Assembly (NCBI GenBank): GCA_000310025.1
Contig: FN649752.1
Span: 1,653,166-1,717,165, forward strand
Direction: 5' to 3'
Origin: Ectocarpus siliculosus
Lineage: Eukaryota; Sar; Phaeophyceae; Ectocarpales; Ectocarpaceae
Length of the DNA: 64,000 bases
Numbering within the stretch: position 1 is the stretch's first letter; every line of letters begins with the position of its first letter. The translations under genes and the position numbers were made by a program. The notes under the pieces are model-generated. The model was not told the DNA's origin. It was given only the letters and a program-made list of their open reading frames with translations, and ran no database searches. Below, piece by piece: positions 1 to 12,882 of this stretch.

Positions 1-65
1 ATTAAAAAAAATTTTTTTTGGGAGGGGGGGACAGGCCCCCTTTGTTCGCGGGCCCCTCTTTCCGG

Positions 66-91
66 GGGGGGGGGGGGGGGGGGGGGGGGGG
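66..91. repeat. Poly-G tract
   Basis: A run of about 26 G near the window edge; shorter G runs recur at about 480-491 and 1219-1239. The first 600 bases hold no supportable gene apart from a possible 3' end of the kinase. Long homopolymers are assembly-fragile, so nearby frames should be treated with care. Confidence 0.8.
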
Positions 92-991
92 TGAGTGGGT
101 GAGGCATCTTTCTAAAGTGCTTACCTCTATTTAGTGACTTTATCTGATCGTTTCACGATTCCCTTCCGGACGGAGCAATCACTGTTCTCGTTCGCCAAAG
201 GGAACCTCGCGAACAGCCACGGCACTGGCTTTTTTTCGTTTTATCTCTCTTTCTTCCCTCCCTTTTGGTGCTCAGGGGAGCGGGGGGTGCCACATGGGCG
301 GCGATTTGGGCCAAACTCTTTGTCGCGTTAATACAAGAATTACCCATGAATGCAACACCCATTGCCGTCGAAGACATGGAGTAGGGGTCGAAAGTTATCG
401 AGGGTGCTCGGAGGTACATGCAAGCATCCGCACTCTTTGGAACACTAGGGATACAATCGAGGGTTGACGCCAAGGGCGGAGGGGGGGGGGGGCTGAGGGA
501 CTCACCCCAAGGCCTTGTGTCTCCATCGCATACAATGATCACTCCAATTCATGTGTCGCTGGATTCGCACTACTACATTACACTTGCGCCTCGACTATCA
601 AACGATGGATACCGCCAACACCGCACGCCGTCTCCGCAAAGACAAGCCAGAGCAACGCAGACGGACCAGAGGAATCTGTGTGCGTCGCGTCTTGGGAGGA
701 CACTCTGCGAGCTGACACCGCCGTGCGATTTCCCAAAAGCTTCCAACGTCCGAAAAAACGAAAAAAAAATCAGTTTGGGACGTGCACTTCAAATGCTGCA
801 GGCTCCTCCTTGGTGAGCCCAGCCCAACGCTGCCCGGAAACTTGGGACTCTAAATAAAAAAACGCGGCGAGATTTTGTGTAGAGACAGATGAAAATAGCA
901 CCTCTAACAAAACGCGAAGAGACAGATACAAGGAAGAGTACCTCTAAAAAAACGTGGCGAGATACACAAAACGGGCACAAACGAAACGCAC

Positions 992-3900
992 CGGGTCGCG
1001 TGTCCATATCCTCGTCCCAGCACCGCCGCATCAGCTCTCGGAGAGCGGCAGACCACTCCTGCTGGAGGGGGGGTCGTCGCCCACCCTTGATGACGCTCTG
1101 TACGAACTCCTTTCGGTTCAGGCCCTCGAACGGCCGCCGCAGGCTGAGCATCTCCCACAGGATCAAGCCGAAGCTGTACACGTCGGCCTGTAAAAAGAAG
1201 ATCAGGGCAGGCATATTATGACGGGGGGGGGGGGGGGGGACTCAGCACAACGTGAACAGCGTGGGAGGGGGGGGGCATAGATGGGCGCGCTACCAACCGC
1301 CACCGGGCAGCGAGACGTGTAACGGCGGTGGCGGCAAAGACGGCGATACGAACGCGCCACGGTTCATCCGCGTGATTGCAGACGCTTTTTTTGCCCTCTG
1401 ACACGAAACCGTAGACTAGGAGGACGAGGAGGGCATCTCCTCTCGAAAATCGAAAGACAAACTCAGCACGGGCACAAGTGCAGGAACCCTTACCACCCCC
1501 CGCAGGCCTTTCCTTCGGTGAGTACCCGTTCAAGACAAGAGAGTGGCAGCGCGGAAAACGGCGGCGTCGAAGCCGCATCTTCCGAACAGGTGTTATCGTT
1601 TCATTGATGCATCCTCTTAGTTCGACGTGGAGAAAATCGAGCTTATTTGCAAATCGGTCCGGGGGGTGTGGTACCCTACGTCACGTCGCCTACGGTACGT
1701 TACAGCGTGAAAAGAGATCGTTACCTTCTCGTTGTACGGCAGCTGCATCGCCACCTCCGGGCACATGTACCTCGTCGACCCTGCAGGCAGAGCCAGAGAA
1801 CCAGAGAACCAAGGTTTGGGAGGGGGGAGGATACTCATGTAAACGCATGCCGTCATCGTGAGACCATTTACCACACATCACTACAATGCCGGGACGGATA
1901 GATATGTGAGTGAGGGGGGGGAGGGAGGGGAATACTCTCATTTTTCGCATGCCTCGGCTGTTAGACCGTTCGCTACGCGTCCTCGAGAGGACGGAGCAGT
2001 TGTTCCCATCGCCGAAGGCCAATCGTTCCTTCTTACTTTACCTACTCTACCAAAACTTGGCTAAAAAATGCCTCAAAATTTCCCAGTTTCAAGTCATGCA
2101 CACTTCTCTCTCCTTTTTTCGGTGGATGATGACTCCAATGACGACGATGTCGATGGGGTTCAGTGACATGACGGCTATGAAAGTGAACCAAAGACGATAC
2201 CGTTAAAAAAGACATCGCGGTCTGCCTTGGTAAGAGGCAGCCCGCCTGAAATCACACAGCGACGACGCCGGCCAGACTTGACAAGACCGGGCGGGGGTCC
2301 ACATTACCACATCCGTAGGCACGCTATTCCCAGCAAGAGCAACGGTGACATCTATATCTCCTTGGGCTCGTTCGAGACCGAGGGCTAACCTCTTCGCCGC
2401 ACCTGTTTCGCCCGTCATCTCGTACCGCTGGGATAGCCTCCCGCCTCTCCGCCGAACGATCTTCGCGAGCCCGAAGTCTGCGCTCCCCCCGGACCGGGAA
2501 CAATTCAACACCCGAGGCGACCAAGGACCGCAGCAGCATCACAATAGCGGCGCGCAAAGGCGTGAGAGCAAGCAACGGCACGAGGTTGGGGCAAGGGGGC
2601 TGTGACCCTACAATCCGAGGGAAGCCAAGCGAGGAAAAGAGACCGGCGCATCCAACGCTCTCACCCGCAGAGGGGTGCGACTGACTTCCATGAAACCGCG
2701 GATCCCCAAGGGCGTGACCCCGTATAAACAGTGGGCCGTACCTTCGTCTATTATGTTCTGCTGCGACACCCGACGCCGAGCACCACGCCAAGAAACACTG
2801 CCGGCGCATATTTGCGCAGACGAGGGCAGGCAGTAGCAGCACCGCATTGGTCTTAACCGCCCCTGCCGACACCCATGCCAAGAATATGCGGCTCAAGGCG
2901 CCGGGGCAGCAGCACCGGAGACGCACAAACGTTCTCCCTCTTATGAGAAGACCCTACAGACCTCGCCTCTTGGGCCCGGACTGAAACGCGCTAGGACAAG
3001 AACAGACCACGACATAACGCCACGGACGGACGACAGCAAAAAAAGAACAAATTTCTTCAACCGAACGAAAAAGACTCACCGAAGAGCTTAAGACGCCCCT
3101 CGCCAGAAAAGGCGATGTTTTCCGGCTTGAGATCGCGGTGCACCACAAAGCTCCCCTCGATGGCCCTACCGTGGAGGTAACTCAGCGCTGACGCCAGCTG
3201 CAGCGCGCTATCTATCGCCTTCTTGGTTGGGAACTGCCAGTTCTGCTGCCAACGCCTGTTTTTATCGGAAACAACAACGTGGTTGTATAGATTACTTGTA
3301 TGAACCTGATGTCTACAGGTCATCTCACGTCACAATCTACGACAGTCTGAGGTGGCATTAACACTTGGGCACGTTTGGAATTTTTTTTTTTTCGGTTCAG
3401 ACACCACCATCGCTGCTGGCCGGAGGGGACGGGGTGCTGTTTAAGTTAGCATCGAGAGAGGGACACCGCGCACGCACAAGAGCATACACACGGTTAGGTT
3501 GCCGTCAAGCCCACGCACATTGTTAAGGCTTGTTGCGGCGAAAAGACGCAAAACCGCCAAGCAGGCACGACCATTTACTCGTGGCGTGGGGGCGTGCTCC
3601 CAAAAGGTTAACGTTCGACAGCCGTGCCACGCCGTTCATTCCTTCGAGGAAGCGGCGACGTCGGGACTAAACACGTCGTAGCCCAAACTTCTCTCGGGGC
3701 GGAGACGTGTCCTACGACCGGTCCCCCGGCTGCGACGCTTACGCTGTACACGCGTGTAGTACTCGCGAGAACAAAGTCTCACAACCACATGCAGAATACG
3801 AGTTTCAGCCCTATGTAAGGGTGGGGTAGGTCTTCCGTTCAGGCATACATAAGCCGACGAATCGATCAAGCCTTCCAGAGACCAGGCGCTTACCTTACGA

Positions 3901-5038
3901 CCGAGCTCATCATCCCGTCCGCCGGCGGATTCCGCGTCAACATAGACTCCGTCAGCGTGCCCCCCACCAAATACTCCAGCAGCACGAATCTCTTCGACTC
4001 CTGCTGGGGGAGCGACACATTCAATGCAGGTTGACATTGGGGGGGCGGGCGTTACCAGGCGAACTTTCTCTCGCAGCTGCAGAAATCCCCCCGTGCTTGT
4101 CATACGCACGAACAAAAAACACCAACCCACGAACACTCTCGCGCAAGACAAAAGAATGCGTCACTCGTGCTGCTTTCGACCCACAAAAACGAGGACTTGC
4201 CTGCACAAGATCGCAACAAGCACAAGTGATCAATAACATAAAACATCAGACTTGCCTGATCTAAGTCGCGGAACTCCCCCCGCTCCCCCCCGCCTCCATC
4301 GGGGCCCACGTCGAGGGGGTTAACGAAACCGGCGCCGAGCATCTCGACGATGTTGGGGTGCTGCAAGCGCTGCAGGATGTCTATCTCCGTCTCGAGGTCT
4401 TTCCGGGCGACCTCGGGCTGGGCGCAGTCGTCGCGGGGCATCTGTTATTTTTGGTCCCGTCCGATGGGACCCCAAGCACAAACCCGGCAGGCAGGCATTC
4501 GAAACAGCAGAGAGGCGACACGCAGCAGCAGCAGCAGCAGCAGCAGCATGGTGATGTGGGAACATCGGGAGACACTATATGGAGTACCGTTGCAGCTCCA
4601 TGTGTGTCTTGGAACCAAGAGACCACTCCTAGACTCGGCATGTTCTGAGACGCTGCTGCAAGCATCACGACTACCGGAGTAGTGCTGATGCTGTTGCCGC
4701 AGCGGTCGTCTCACCACAACAAGTGACGGGGAAGTTTTTTTTTTCGGTTAGTCGAGGTCCAAACACTACCCAGTTCAAACGCTACGGTTGCCTTTGCCTG
4801 TCTGTCCGGCAGTGCCCAGATCGAACCTTGGTTGCGGGATCACAGGTCGCACGTCGATTGAACGTGTCGGCGAAAGGCTCAACCAATAACCAACAACTAA
4901 ACAAGACTAGAAGGTTTATGTACTAACCTTGACCACGACGCGGCGGCCCCGCCACTCCGCCGTGTAGATGGAACACATGCCTCCGTTCGTGAGGTACTGC
5001 ACATCTCGGAGCTCCTCGAAGTCGAGGTTAAGATCCAC
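992..5038 (-). CDS. Serine/threonine protein kinase domain (TKL-like), 5' end missing and 3' end uncertain
   Basis: Seven exons on the minus strand encode about 293 residues covering almost a whole kinase domain: 5038-4928, 4441-4256, 4000-3899, 3233-3080, 2477-2403, 1780-1725 and 1187-992. All phases agree. In order they carry a glycine-rich loop (NGGMCSIYTAEW) and VVVK with the ATP-binding lysine; a helix-C segment ending HPNIVEMLGAGF; the hinge (RFVLLEYLVGGTL); the catalytic loop HRDLKPENIAF; DFG, split across an intron; the activation segment TGETGSTRYMCPEV; and ADVYSFGLILWEML to CWDEDMDTRP. HRDLKPEN and DFG are intact, so it should be active and phosphorylate Ser/Thr. The APE motif reads CPE. 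The intron after 4256 appears to start with GC (CAG/GCAAGT). No start codon or upstream exon could be supported above 5038. Downstream, an RPxF-like continuation near 739-600 exists but its frame does not join cleanly. The subfamily is inferred from the short loops and TKL/RAF-like style. Confidence 0.85.
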
Positions 5039-8000
5039 CTTCCAGGCAGAAAGAAACAAATAGAAGAGGCGACTCGAGGTGTGAAATAACCGAGACGTGT
5101 AGTCGGGGTGTGTGTGAAGTGGTTGCAACCAGAACCAGAGCGTAGCGTCAACGTTGGCGATGAAAAGAAGCTCCAAAACGGAACACAGGCATCCTGGTAC
5201 ATGTTCCCGCTGTTGAATTTGCTGCTGCTGCTGTGGCCGCCGCCTCTACCCATGCCGTGGTTTGCTTGGGATGCACCTGGAACCAAAAAAAGGGGCTTCG
5301 GGCGTTCTGCAAGCCCCTAAACGATCGGCCGCCTATTATAGAACACTAGAAGGGGGATACTCCCTCCGCTTCGCCATGCATAGACGGGCCGAACCAGCGA
5401 GGATATCCACTATGCATCCACCGATGTGCGGTGTTCCATGTAGTATATAAGTCTGACGGAGTCGTTTCACCGTCTGCTGCATCGGCATAGAATCGTGACT
5501 CCATGATAGCACGCACTACCGCCGTGCAGATGTAAACCAGCAGGCGCTGCCAGTGGTTGGTTTTTCAGTCGACTTGCAGATACACACATGGTGGTTTGGG
5601 TATGATTTCGTACCCCCCCCACAGCAGTCCCTGCTATATCCCCCACAGCTGCGGGGTGAGTGACGGATCCTGCTGTCTCAACATTGAAAACCCCTACAAG
5701 GTAAGCTGGGTGAGGGATCGGGCTGTCTCGAACGATGGATATCTACACTGTGCCAAAATGCATCGAGTACATAGAACTGCCGCCACAAGGGTCGAGTAGT
5801 ACTATAATAGCATGTATGCATTGCGCATGAACTTGATACGTACAGCGTATGCGTACATATATCATGCGACGTTCAAAATTTTGTCACGACCTTGTAGACT
5901 AAACTAATCGATTAACACATCGAACTCTCCAAACCACATTACCCCAATCACACTATTGTTGTATCACTAACAGGCGGGTGTCTCGCGTTTAGCTCCGTCG
6001 TGCATCGTGTAATACGTAGCACTGCTGGCCTGTGGTTAGAATTCGGAACAGATACCTTCGCGTATTCTGGTCGCTGCGTCGTCCGTCAAGGGGGCGAGAC
6101 AGCACAGGTATGGTGATGTAGGTCAAACGCAACCCGGAAGGTCGGGGATGTTGCAAAAATTGAACCTTGAAACCACAAAATCGAACAGACAACGGATCGC
6201 AGCTACATAGCGTTTTCCGACAACAACATTAGGGCAACAAGCAACCGGATCTATGCGACCATGAGGTGTTGAACGCGCCAAATCTTGTCCGCACGCCGGT
6301 CAACAACACTCATATGATCATAGTATGCACACAATAGAACACACCTTTTTGCCCTGGCATGGTTCCAGCTTTCCCAGCGGGCTATAATCACAACAGGAAG
6401 AAATGATGTGCACAACAATATCGTGTGTGTGTGTTGTTGCTCGAACGTATGCTGATGTAAGGTATGGTGTGAACACTGCAAGTGGAAACATCCCCGTGTG
6501 GATAATGGCGGGCCGCGTGGGTGCCCGCACGTGTGCGTAAAGCATGAGTGTTCTTTGCAAGGTTCTCCGTCCACAGCACGCAAGCAAGCCTCCCCTCGGT
6601 CTGCGCAGCACCCAGATTTTTATCTTCGTCCGCGGCAAATGTTCCCTTAGCTCACTACTATAGATGGGCCTGATTCTTTCAGCTACTTCTCTCTCAGTAA
6701 ACACGAGAGCACACCCGACAAAACAGACACGCACCTGCTGCGGTCCGTCACCGACACCTCCAAGATACCGGCCGTCCAGTAGCGGGTTCTCTGTCTCCGC
6801 GCGCACGCAACACCTCAGCAGGCTCGCACAGCAGCCCATCGCTTTCGCCGCCAGCAGGCGCGCTGTGGTTCCCACCTCCTTGCTCCTAGCTTCCTTCTCG
6901 CTGCGACGGGAACAAATCCCAGCCCCCCACTCCTCGACGAAGCCAAGCGAGCCAACGCTCGGGATCGTTCTAGCAAGAAGATGCGCCTTGTGAGGGGTAC
7001 CTGAGAGACACACGCTTCCCCTGCGACGCTTCCCCCTGCTAAGGTCCCAAGCAAGGTTCCCAAAAGAGCAAACGCTGGTGTGCGCGCTCGTGGGTTCTTG
7101 GGAAGAGAGGGGGCTGGTCAGGATTTTCAGTTCGAATCCACGGAGCCTCCTTGCACCGCCGCTGTATCAATCTCGCCGCACACACCGCAAGACAGGAAGA
7201 CAGTAAGACAGTAGAGCAGTCAAGTTCAGTGGCATGCGGCATTCGGGACCTCGTGTGCGTAGCTCCGCTGGCCGGCCGCCCCTGGCGCACAACAGAAACC
7301 TGTGGCTGGGAAGGGATAGGCGGGATGGAAGGGCGGAGCCGAGAGAGATTGAGCTGGATCCGGTGAGAGTCCACGGCAGCGAGTGCGCGCCGAGCGTGAG
7401 AACCAAAAGATATTCACTTTCCTGCTGTATTTTGGATCTCTCTCTCTCTCTCGATCTCACTTATCTCTCTGTCTCTACTCACATCTACCCCCCCGCGCGC
7501 GCATGTGTGTTGATGTGTTGATGCGTGCGTTACTAAACTAGATGGACGGCAGCTGCTCGCGAGCAACCGCTAAGATTTTGTCACGCGTTCCGCACGGCGT
7601 GTGTTGTATGCGTTGCTGGTTTCGTGCACTAACAACACACATATACATATACGGTCACGGGCTGCTCCCTCCCTAGTCTACGGCTTACTCTTGAGCTTGG
7701 CAGATGTGTCAAGGGAGCATGCATCAGAACAGCCGACGATGCGATGGATTCGTGCTCTCCGTGTTGTAGCGGGGGTCACGAAATACATGTACATACATGT
7801 AAATAGAGGCCCCCGCCCCACAGCTTCTGTTGTCGTACTTGTCTGCTGTGGATTCGCTATATTTACTGCTGGAATAGAGGCGCACTGCTGCTGTGGAGGC
7901 CAGGATATAGACTACTCTTTCCTAAGCTGTACTGAGAACTACCTGGCAGATGTAGATATCCGAGACGAACACCTTGTTGGATATTCGATGGAGTTGGCGG

Positions 8001-9569
8001 ACTGGAGTGCTCTCACCGGAGGTCTCAACATTGGCAGTCTACAGCCATAGACGTCTAGACTTCGCACACATTGGCAACCTCCTCGAGATACTCAACAAGA
8101 GGAGGTGCTGTGCGGGTTTGGTTGTAACGCCTCATGGCGGGACTTGCTCTCTGTTTCGGGAACAGGAGGGTAAGGTTCCACCACTGGCTTCTTTTTCGTT
8201 GTCCCTTTGCTGATATCACGTTTCATCGTACCGTCCATGTTCCACTGAAAGGAGATTGCAAGGCTTGTAGGAATAATGTGTTTGTGTCGGCATGCAAGCT
8301 GGAGGTACGAGCGGTGCAGCGGCGTTCGACGTCACCGCAAAACACTCTAGCTGTCTCAACGTCCTCCGCCGCTTTTGAGAAAACTCGTTATCAGGCTTTT
8401 GAGGCAACTCGTTGTCAGTAGTCTTTGTTAGCGAAGGCGGCGACCCTTCCCCATCCGGCAGACCGTGATCGATTGTGCCCATCAGGGCTCGATATCATAC
8501 TCTTCTGCTTCGTTGTACGAGTTTATCCGAGTCGGGGTCTTCTACAAAGTGCAGCCGTAGTCGCCGTCCCGCGTAACCAATCAGCACCCAACCAGCAGCA
8601 CGCTGGAGACAAACGTGGTGGGAAATCTGCTCGGTCGCACTTACACCGCGCGTAACGCGCGGGGTCGAAGTGCGAGCGGAGCTCCGCAGCAGCAGCGCTA
8701 ACCCAGCACACCCTGGGGCGCAAAAGACCACGGTCTTGTTGTTATGGTCGATACGTAGTCAGCTAATTGGGAGGCATGATGCTGCGCTCTGCTCCTGTAC
8801 TCGCTTCGCCAGACGTAGGCCTACGTCATGTGCATTCCAGATCTGTATACATGATACTTGCCATGGTGTTGTTTGATAGCGCTTTCAATGAACCAGTACC
8901 ATTGACCGCACTATCGGCTGACAAAAATAGAAGAACGTCAGTGTCAGCGAGAAATAATCATTTTACCTACAAATTAGCGTTGCCCAGAAAAAAATGTGTG
9001 AGTGCTGCTACATTTATTCTGGACGTAAGTTTCGAAAATGTCGGCATGTCCTCGGACGAACCGACCGGGGTCTAACACGATGAACACTGTTCTTTGTGAA
9101 GGTGTACCGATCAGACAAACTTCAAATGACGAAAAATACCTTGGTAAACGGGTCCTTCCTAACCCTCCCCGCCCACAGAACTTACCCTCTGCAGGGGGGC
9201 CCTTTGGGGCCGGGCAGGGTACCACAGATGATTTGTACATAGGATCGGGTCCAGGAGGTGCCCAGGCCTATATTTTCCTCTTCTTGCGTATTATGCCAAA
9301 GTCAGGCGAGAGAAAAACTGCGCACACAACCGGGTGTCGATGAACGCAAATTATGAACTTTGTAGTGTACAATTGTCAATTGCGAAAACATTTATAAATG
9401 CGTGCGGAAGCTGAGTTCTTCCGTTCACTCTCGTCGTTGTCTCAACCATCGTTGCACGTGGGCGCCTAAGGCGCCTTTTCGTTCCACTCCCACTGAAAAT
9501 TGAGTTTTCTGGTTGGTCTGCGTCGCATTACACACCCTCACGCACACCATCCCAAAACAACGCCAGGTG
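5039..9569. other. Interval between divergent genes, no recognised gene
   Basis: The interval lies between the 5' side of the minus-strand kinase and the start of the plus-strand coiled-coil gene, so promoters and 5' exons of both are expected here. I found no conserved protein segment on either strand. A (TC)n run lies at about 7436-7453. A sequence near 7128-7140 (AGTTCGAATCC) resembles a tRNA B box but has no convincing tRNA fold. The open frames seen here have no family resemblance and look like chance. Confidence 0.5.
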
Positions 9570-12500
9570 ATGGCTGAGCTTCGCGGGCTCAAGGCTGATA
9601 TATACACCCTCAACAGGAGTCTGGATGGCAGCACCATTACTTTCGCCATGGGGAAGGGAGACCTAGAAAGGAGCAAGACTACAGGTGCGGGCATGACAAC
9701 AGTCTCTGTCGTGTGTGCCCAACGACTCCCACAACAACAGCTGGACTAAAGAACATGACGTCAGGTTGCCATGTTTTGGTGTGTAGATGGAGTTCAATGT
9801 TTCCTTGTGGGTAGCTGCGCAGGAGTGTCCGATATCGAAGCTGGTTGGTGCTCAGTATTTTTTCGGTCGAAAATTGTACGAACCCACCACAACGAGCCGC
9901 GCTCGAAAAGTCCATCCGACTCCTACATGTGGCACGATGTGGAAAAAAGAAGCCCACCCGGACTTACAACCCTAGTAGTTCCGGAAGAATCAATGTTTCG
10001 TGGATAAAATCCCCGCAGTCCTGTGGAGAGAGATGCAAAACATGGATAATCATTCTGTGTTGAAACGGGGGCGATCATGCCATTCAAGCTGATCTGCGTG
10101 GCCAATGGTAGAGAGACTGACACAACAAACGCGTGCTCCGCCCTAATCGCTAGAACTTCGCCGCCCGCCGCTGTATGTGCGGCGCCCCACGCATCAGCTT
10201 TTTCGTGCATAATCCAGACCGCCTGCCTGAACCGCTACATCCTTCGCTGCTCTTTGCACCTCGCAGCAGAAGCCTCTATTCGGACGGATCTCCAAAGCTT
10301 GGGCCTGTCCGCAACGCCCCACCCTTCTTCCCCTTGCGGTAGAACGGGACGAACCGAGGTCCACGACCACCGCCACGCCCGCGCCCAGGGTGGACCCGAC
10401 CATGACCTAGGTCACTCGAGCGGCGGTGAGAGCGAGTGCAAGTTGGAGATACGTTTCCCGCCGCCCCCTCCATCACAGCAGTCTCACGCGCGTGCGTCCG
10501 GCTTTGGAGGTGCTGCCGCGGCCGCGAGTTGCAGCAGCGGCGTTCGGAGGGACTACGGTGGCGGCGTGAGGGATGTCGGGGAGTTGGTGCGGCGGGTGGA
10601 GGCCTCGACGAGAGCCGTGTCGCGAGAGAAAGAACACATCGCCAAGGTGCGGTGCCTCGTCCTGCCAAAGCGTGACTGCTGCACTCGGTCACGTTGATAC
10701 GACCCCTTTCAGTGATTTCGTTGCAACTTCGATCCGGTGGTTCAATGCTTGAGGCGGCGACTTAAAATTCCGCGTGCGATAATGGCCCCGAAAGGAGGGG
10801 AAAATACCCACTTGAAATACCCGGCATGCCGCCAGCCCCCCCGCGTGTTTCGTGTCGCAAACTTGATCATCAGGGCGGATTTCTCTATGGTTCGTTTCCT
10901 TGCTGTTGACTCCATGCTTCTGTTCTGTGCAGATCCTGCGAATAGAGAAAGAAAAGACTGCCCGATTACAAGAAGCTCTTTGGCAGGAAGGGGGAACGAA
11001 GCGCGAGTGGGAGATGCTCACACAGGTGAAAACCCATGTATCCTGCGTTGCCCCCCAATAACCTGGTCGGTAAAAGCACAACCTGCTCCGTTCCGGGCTT
11101 GTAGAGATGGAGGGTCGATGATCAGAAGGATGCGGTCATGTGCGAAGTTGGGTGCTTCTCAGCCCCCACGCCAACTGCCCACACCGAGTTTCCAAACATT
11201 TTAGTGACTTGCAGGCGCTCTGTAGCTTGCGGTACGCCGTGTCTGCGCCACGGACACGCCCATCACCACCACATTAGCACCACCGCACTCCGACCCTGTG
11301 TGCGTCGCTATGCGTATGTCGTGCGTAATGTACGACGCCCCTCACTGTGGAAAGACCCGTACGGTGCCCTTGTGCAGGCCTCTAGCTTGCTCAAACAACG
11401 GCTGGAATCGACGGAGCGAATCAGGAATAGGCAAAAGGTACAACAACAAGGCATCGTATCGCAGCACACATGAAAAATGTCGCGTGTTTCTTGGTGTTCT
11501 TCGCTTCTCTTCTCTCTACCCTCGCGCCTCCGCTATGCTATTGATCTCGCAGAGAGAAGGATTGCCACTTCCACGAGTTCGACGAGTTCAAGGCTTTCTT
11601 GACGACACAAGCCGAAAGAATTACGCTTCCCACAGAACAGAAGACTAGCCATGTTAGGAAGCACGTCGTTTGTTCTTGACCTTCGACAGCAGCCTAAACT
11701 GCCGGTGCCGTGTGTTTCTTGGTTGTTTTCCCAGGAGCTTATCAGAGAGTTGCAAGCTGTGGAGGCCGACATAGCATTTGCCAACGCTGGGAACATGGCG
11801 GGAATGGTTTCGACGGACCCCTTACCCAACCTGTCGCCACCATTACCACCACCACCACCACGACCACCACCGGCGCTGCCGCCCACCGCACGACGAAGGA
11901 AAGCTTCGTCCTCATCTCTGCTGGCACATCACCGAGGCAACGACACAGAACGCCACCATGCCGTCGACGAGAGATACGGTAGGCGGTCGAGAGGGGGCGC
12001 GTCGGATAGGGCTAGGACCCCCCTGGGAGGGAAGCACGGAGAGCAGCGGCGGTCGCCACCTACAGGGACTAAGTCGGCCAAAAGTAATGACTTCCCCGCT
12101 GGCTGTGCTGCTGCGGTGGAATTGGAGGACGACGGCGGCGGCGGCGGCGGCGGGACTAGGCTGGGACGAGCAGCGGCGTCGGCATCAGTCAGGACAGTTG
12201 GTAGGGCCGCCACCGTACGACCGGAGCGGCCCCGGCGGAGCGGCGGCCCGGCCGACGGTGCCACGAAGAGCGGCATCAGCGCCACGGGGGCAAGGAAGTC
12301 GAGCGAGGGAGCGGTGGCAAGCAAGGCCAGGAGAACACAAACGGGACGTACCAGTAGCAGCATCATAGACTCTTCCTCGGCAGACACAAAGGCGAGGAGG
12401 GCGGAGGTCGACCGTAAATCGAAATCGGCAACAACGACGACGGCCCAGTCGCGGCATAGGGCCGCCACCTCTTCAACCCCAGCGGCGGCACCGTCTCGAA

Positions 12501-12775
12501 ACCGTGTGCTTCGTCGACAGGCATCAACGAAGACAAAGGTTCCGTCAGGAGCGACGTTTGGGGCGCCGACGGCAGCGAGTGCTGGCAAGATCCGAACAAC
12601 ACCACGAAGGCCGGTGGTATCGCCGGGGGGCCACGTCCGTGCCACCAAGCGAGCTGGCGACGGTTGTATCCCGCGTCCGCTTGTCGCCCAGACCAACAAA
12701 AAAGCGTCCAGGGGCGGCGGCGGGCAGCTTCTTCTCGAGGCGACGACAACCGCACTCGCTGATGAACGGCACTGA
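9570..12775 (+). CDS. Unrecognised coiled-coil protein with proline-rich, basic tail
   Basis: Six exons join in phase: 9570-9684, 10267-10646, 10933-11025, 11378-11437, 11557-11652 and 11735-12775, giving 594 residues if translation starts at ATG 9570 (MAELRGLKADIYTLNRSL). That exon may instead begin at an acceptor before 9567 and belong to a longer protein. Exons 2-6 contain heptad-like charged helices, such as VGELVRRVEASTRAVSREKE, ILRIEKEKTARLQEAL, ASSLLKQRLESTERIRNRQK and ELIRELQAVEADIAF. The single 1041-nt last exon then runs into a proline block (about residues 275-300) and a long low-complexity Ser/Arg/Ala/Thr tail ending ALADERH before TGA. No enzyme motif, signal peptide or membrane segment was seen. 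I do not recognise the family; a cytoskeletal or scaffold role is only a guess from the coiled coils. The acceptor of exon 2 (267 versus nearby alternatives) and of exon 5 are the weakest choices. Confidence 0.6.
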
Positions 12776-12882
12776 CTGCGGCAAACCGTTCGTGCTCCTC
12801 CGTCGTGGGACCGATGAGACCGGAGATCGATCGCCTGTTGCAACTGCTTTATTAAACTATACTCGTAAAATGAGAAGAGCAC
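11929..12882 (-). other. Long antisense open frame, not a gene
   Basis: A 317-codon frame runs opposite the low-complexity last exon of the coiled-coil gene. Its leucine- and valine-rich content follows from the GC-rich, stop-poor sense strand. It has no splice or homology support, so it is read as a shadow of the plus-strand exon. Confidence 0.75.

Noticed and set aside
2324-2926. 200-codon minus-strand open frame in the kinase region
   Set aside because: It reads through an intron and across the DFG exon in a different frame; composition is non-protein-like and it conflicts with the phase-consistent kinase exons.
7060-7140. Possible tRNA gene ending in AGTTCGAATCC
   Set aside because: A B-box-like sequence is present, but no pairing acceptor stem or anticodon arm could be drawn.
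12363-12882. Further antisense frames opposite the coiled-coil gene's last exon
   Set aside because: They are by-products of GC-rich, low-complexity coding sequence on the plus strand, with no splice or homology support.
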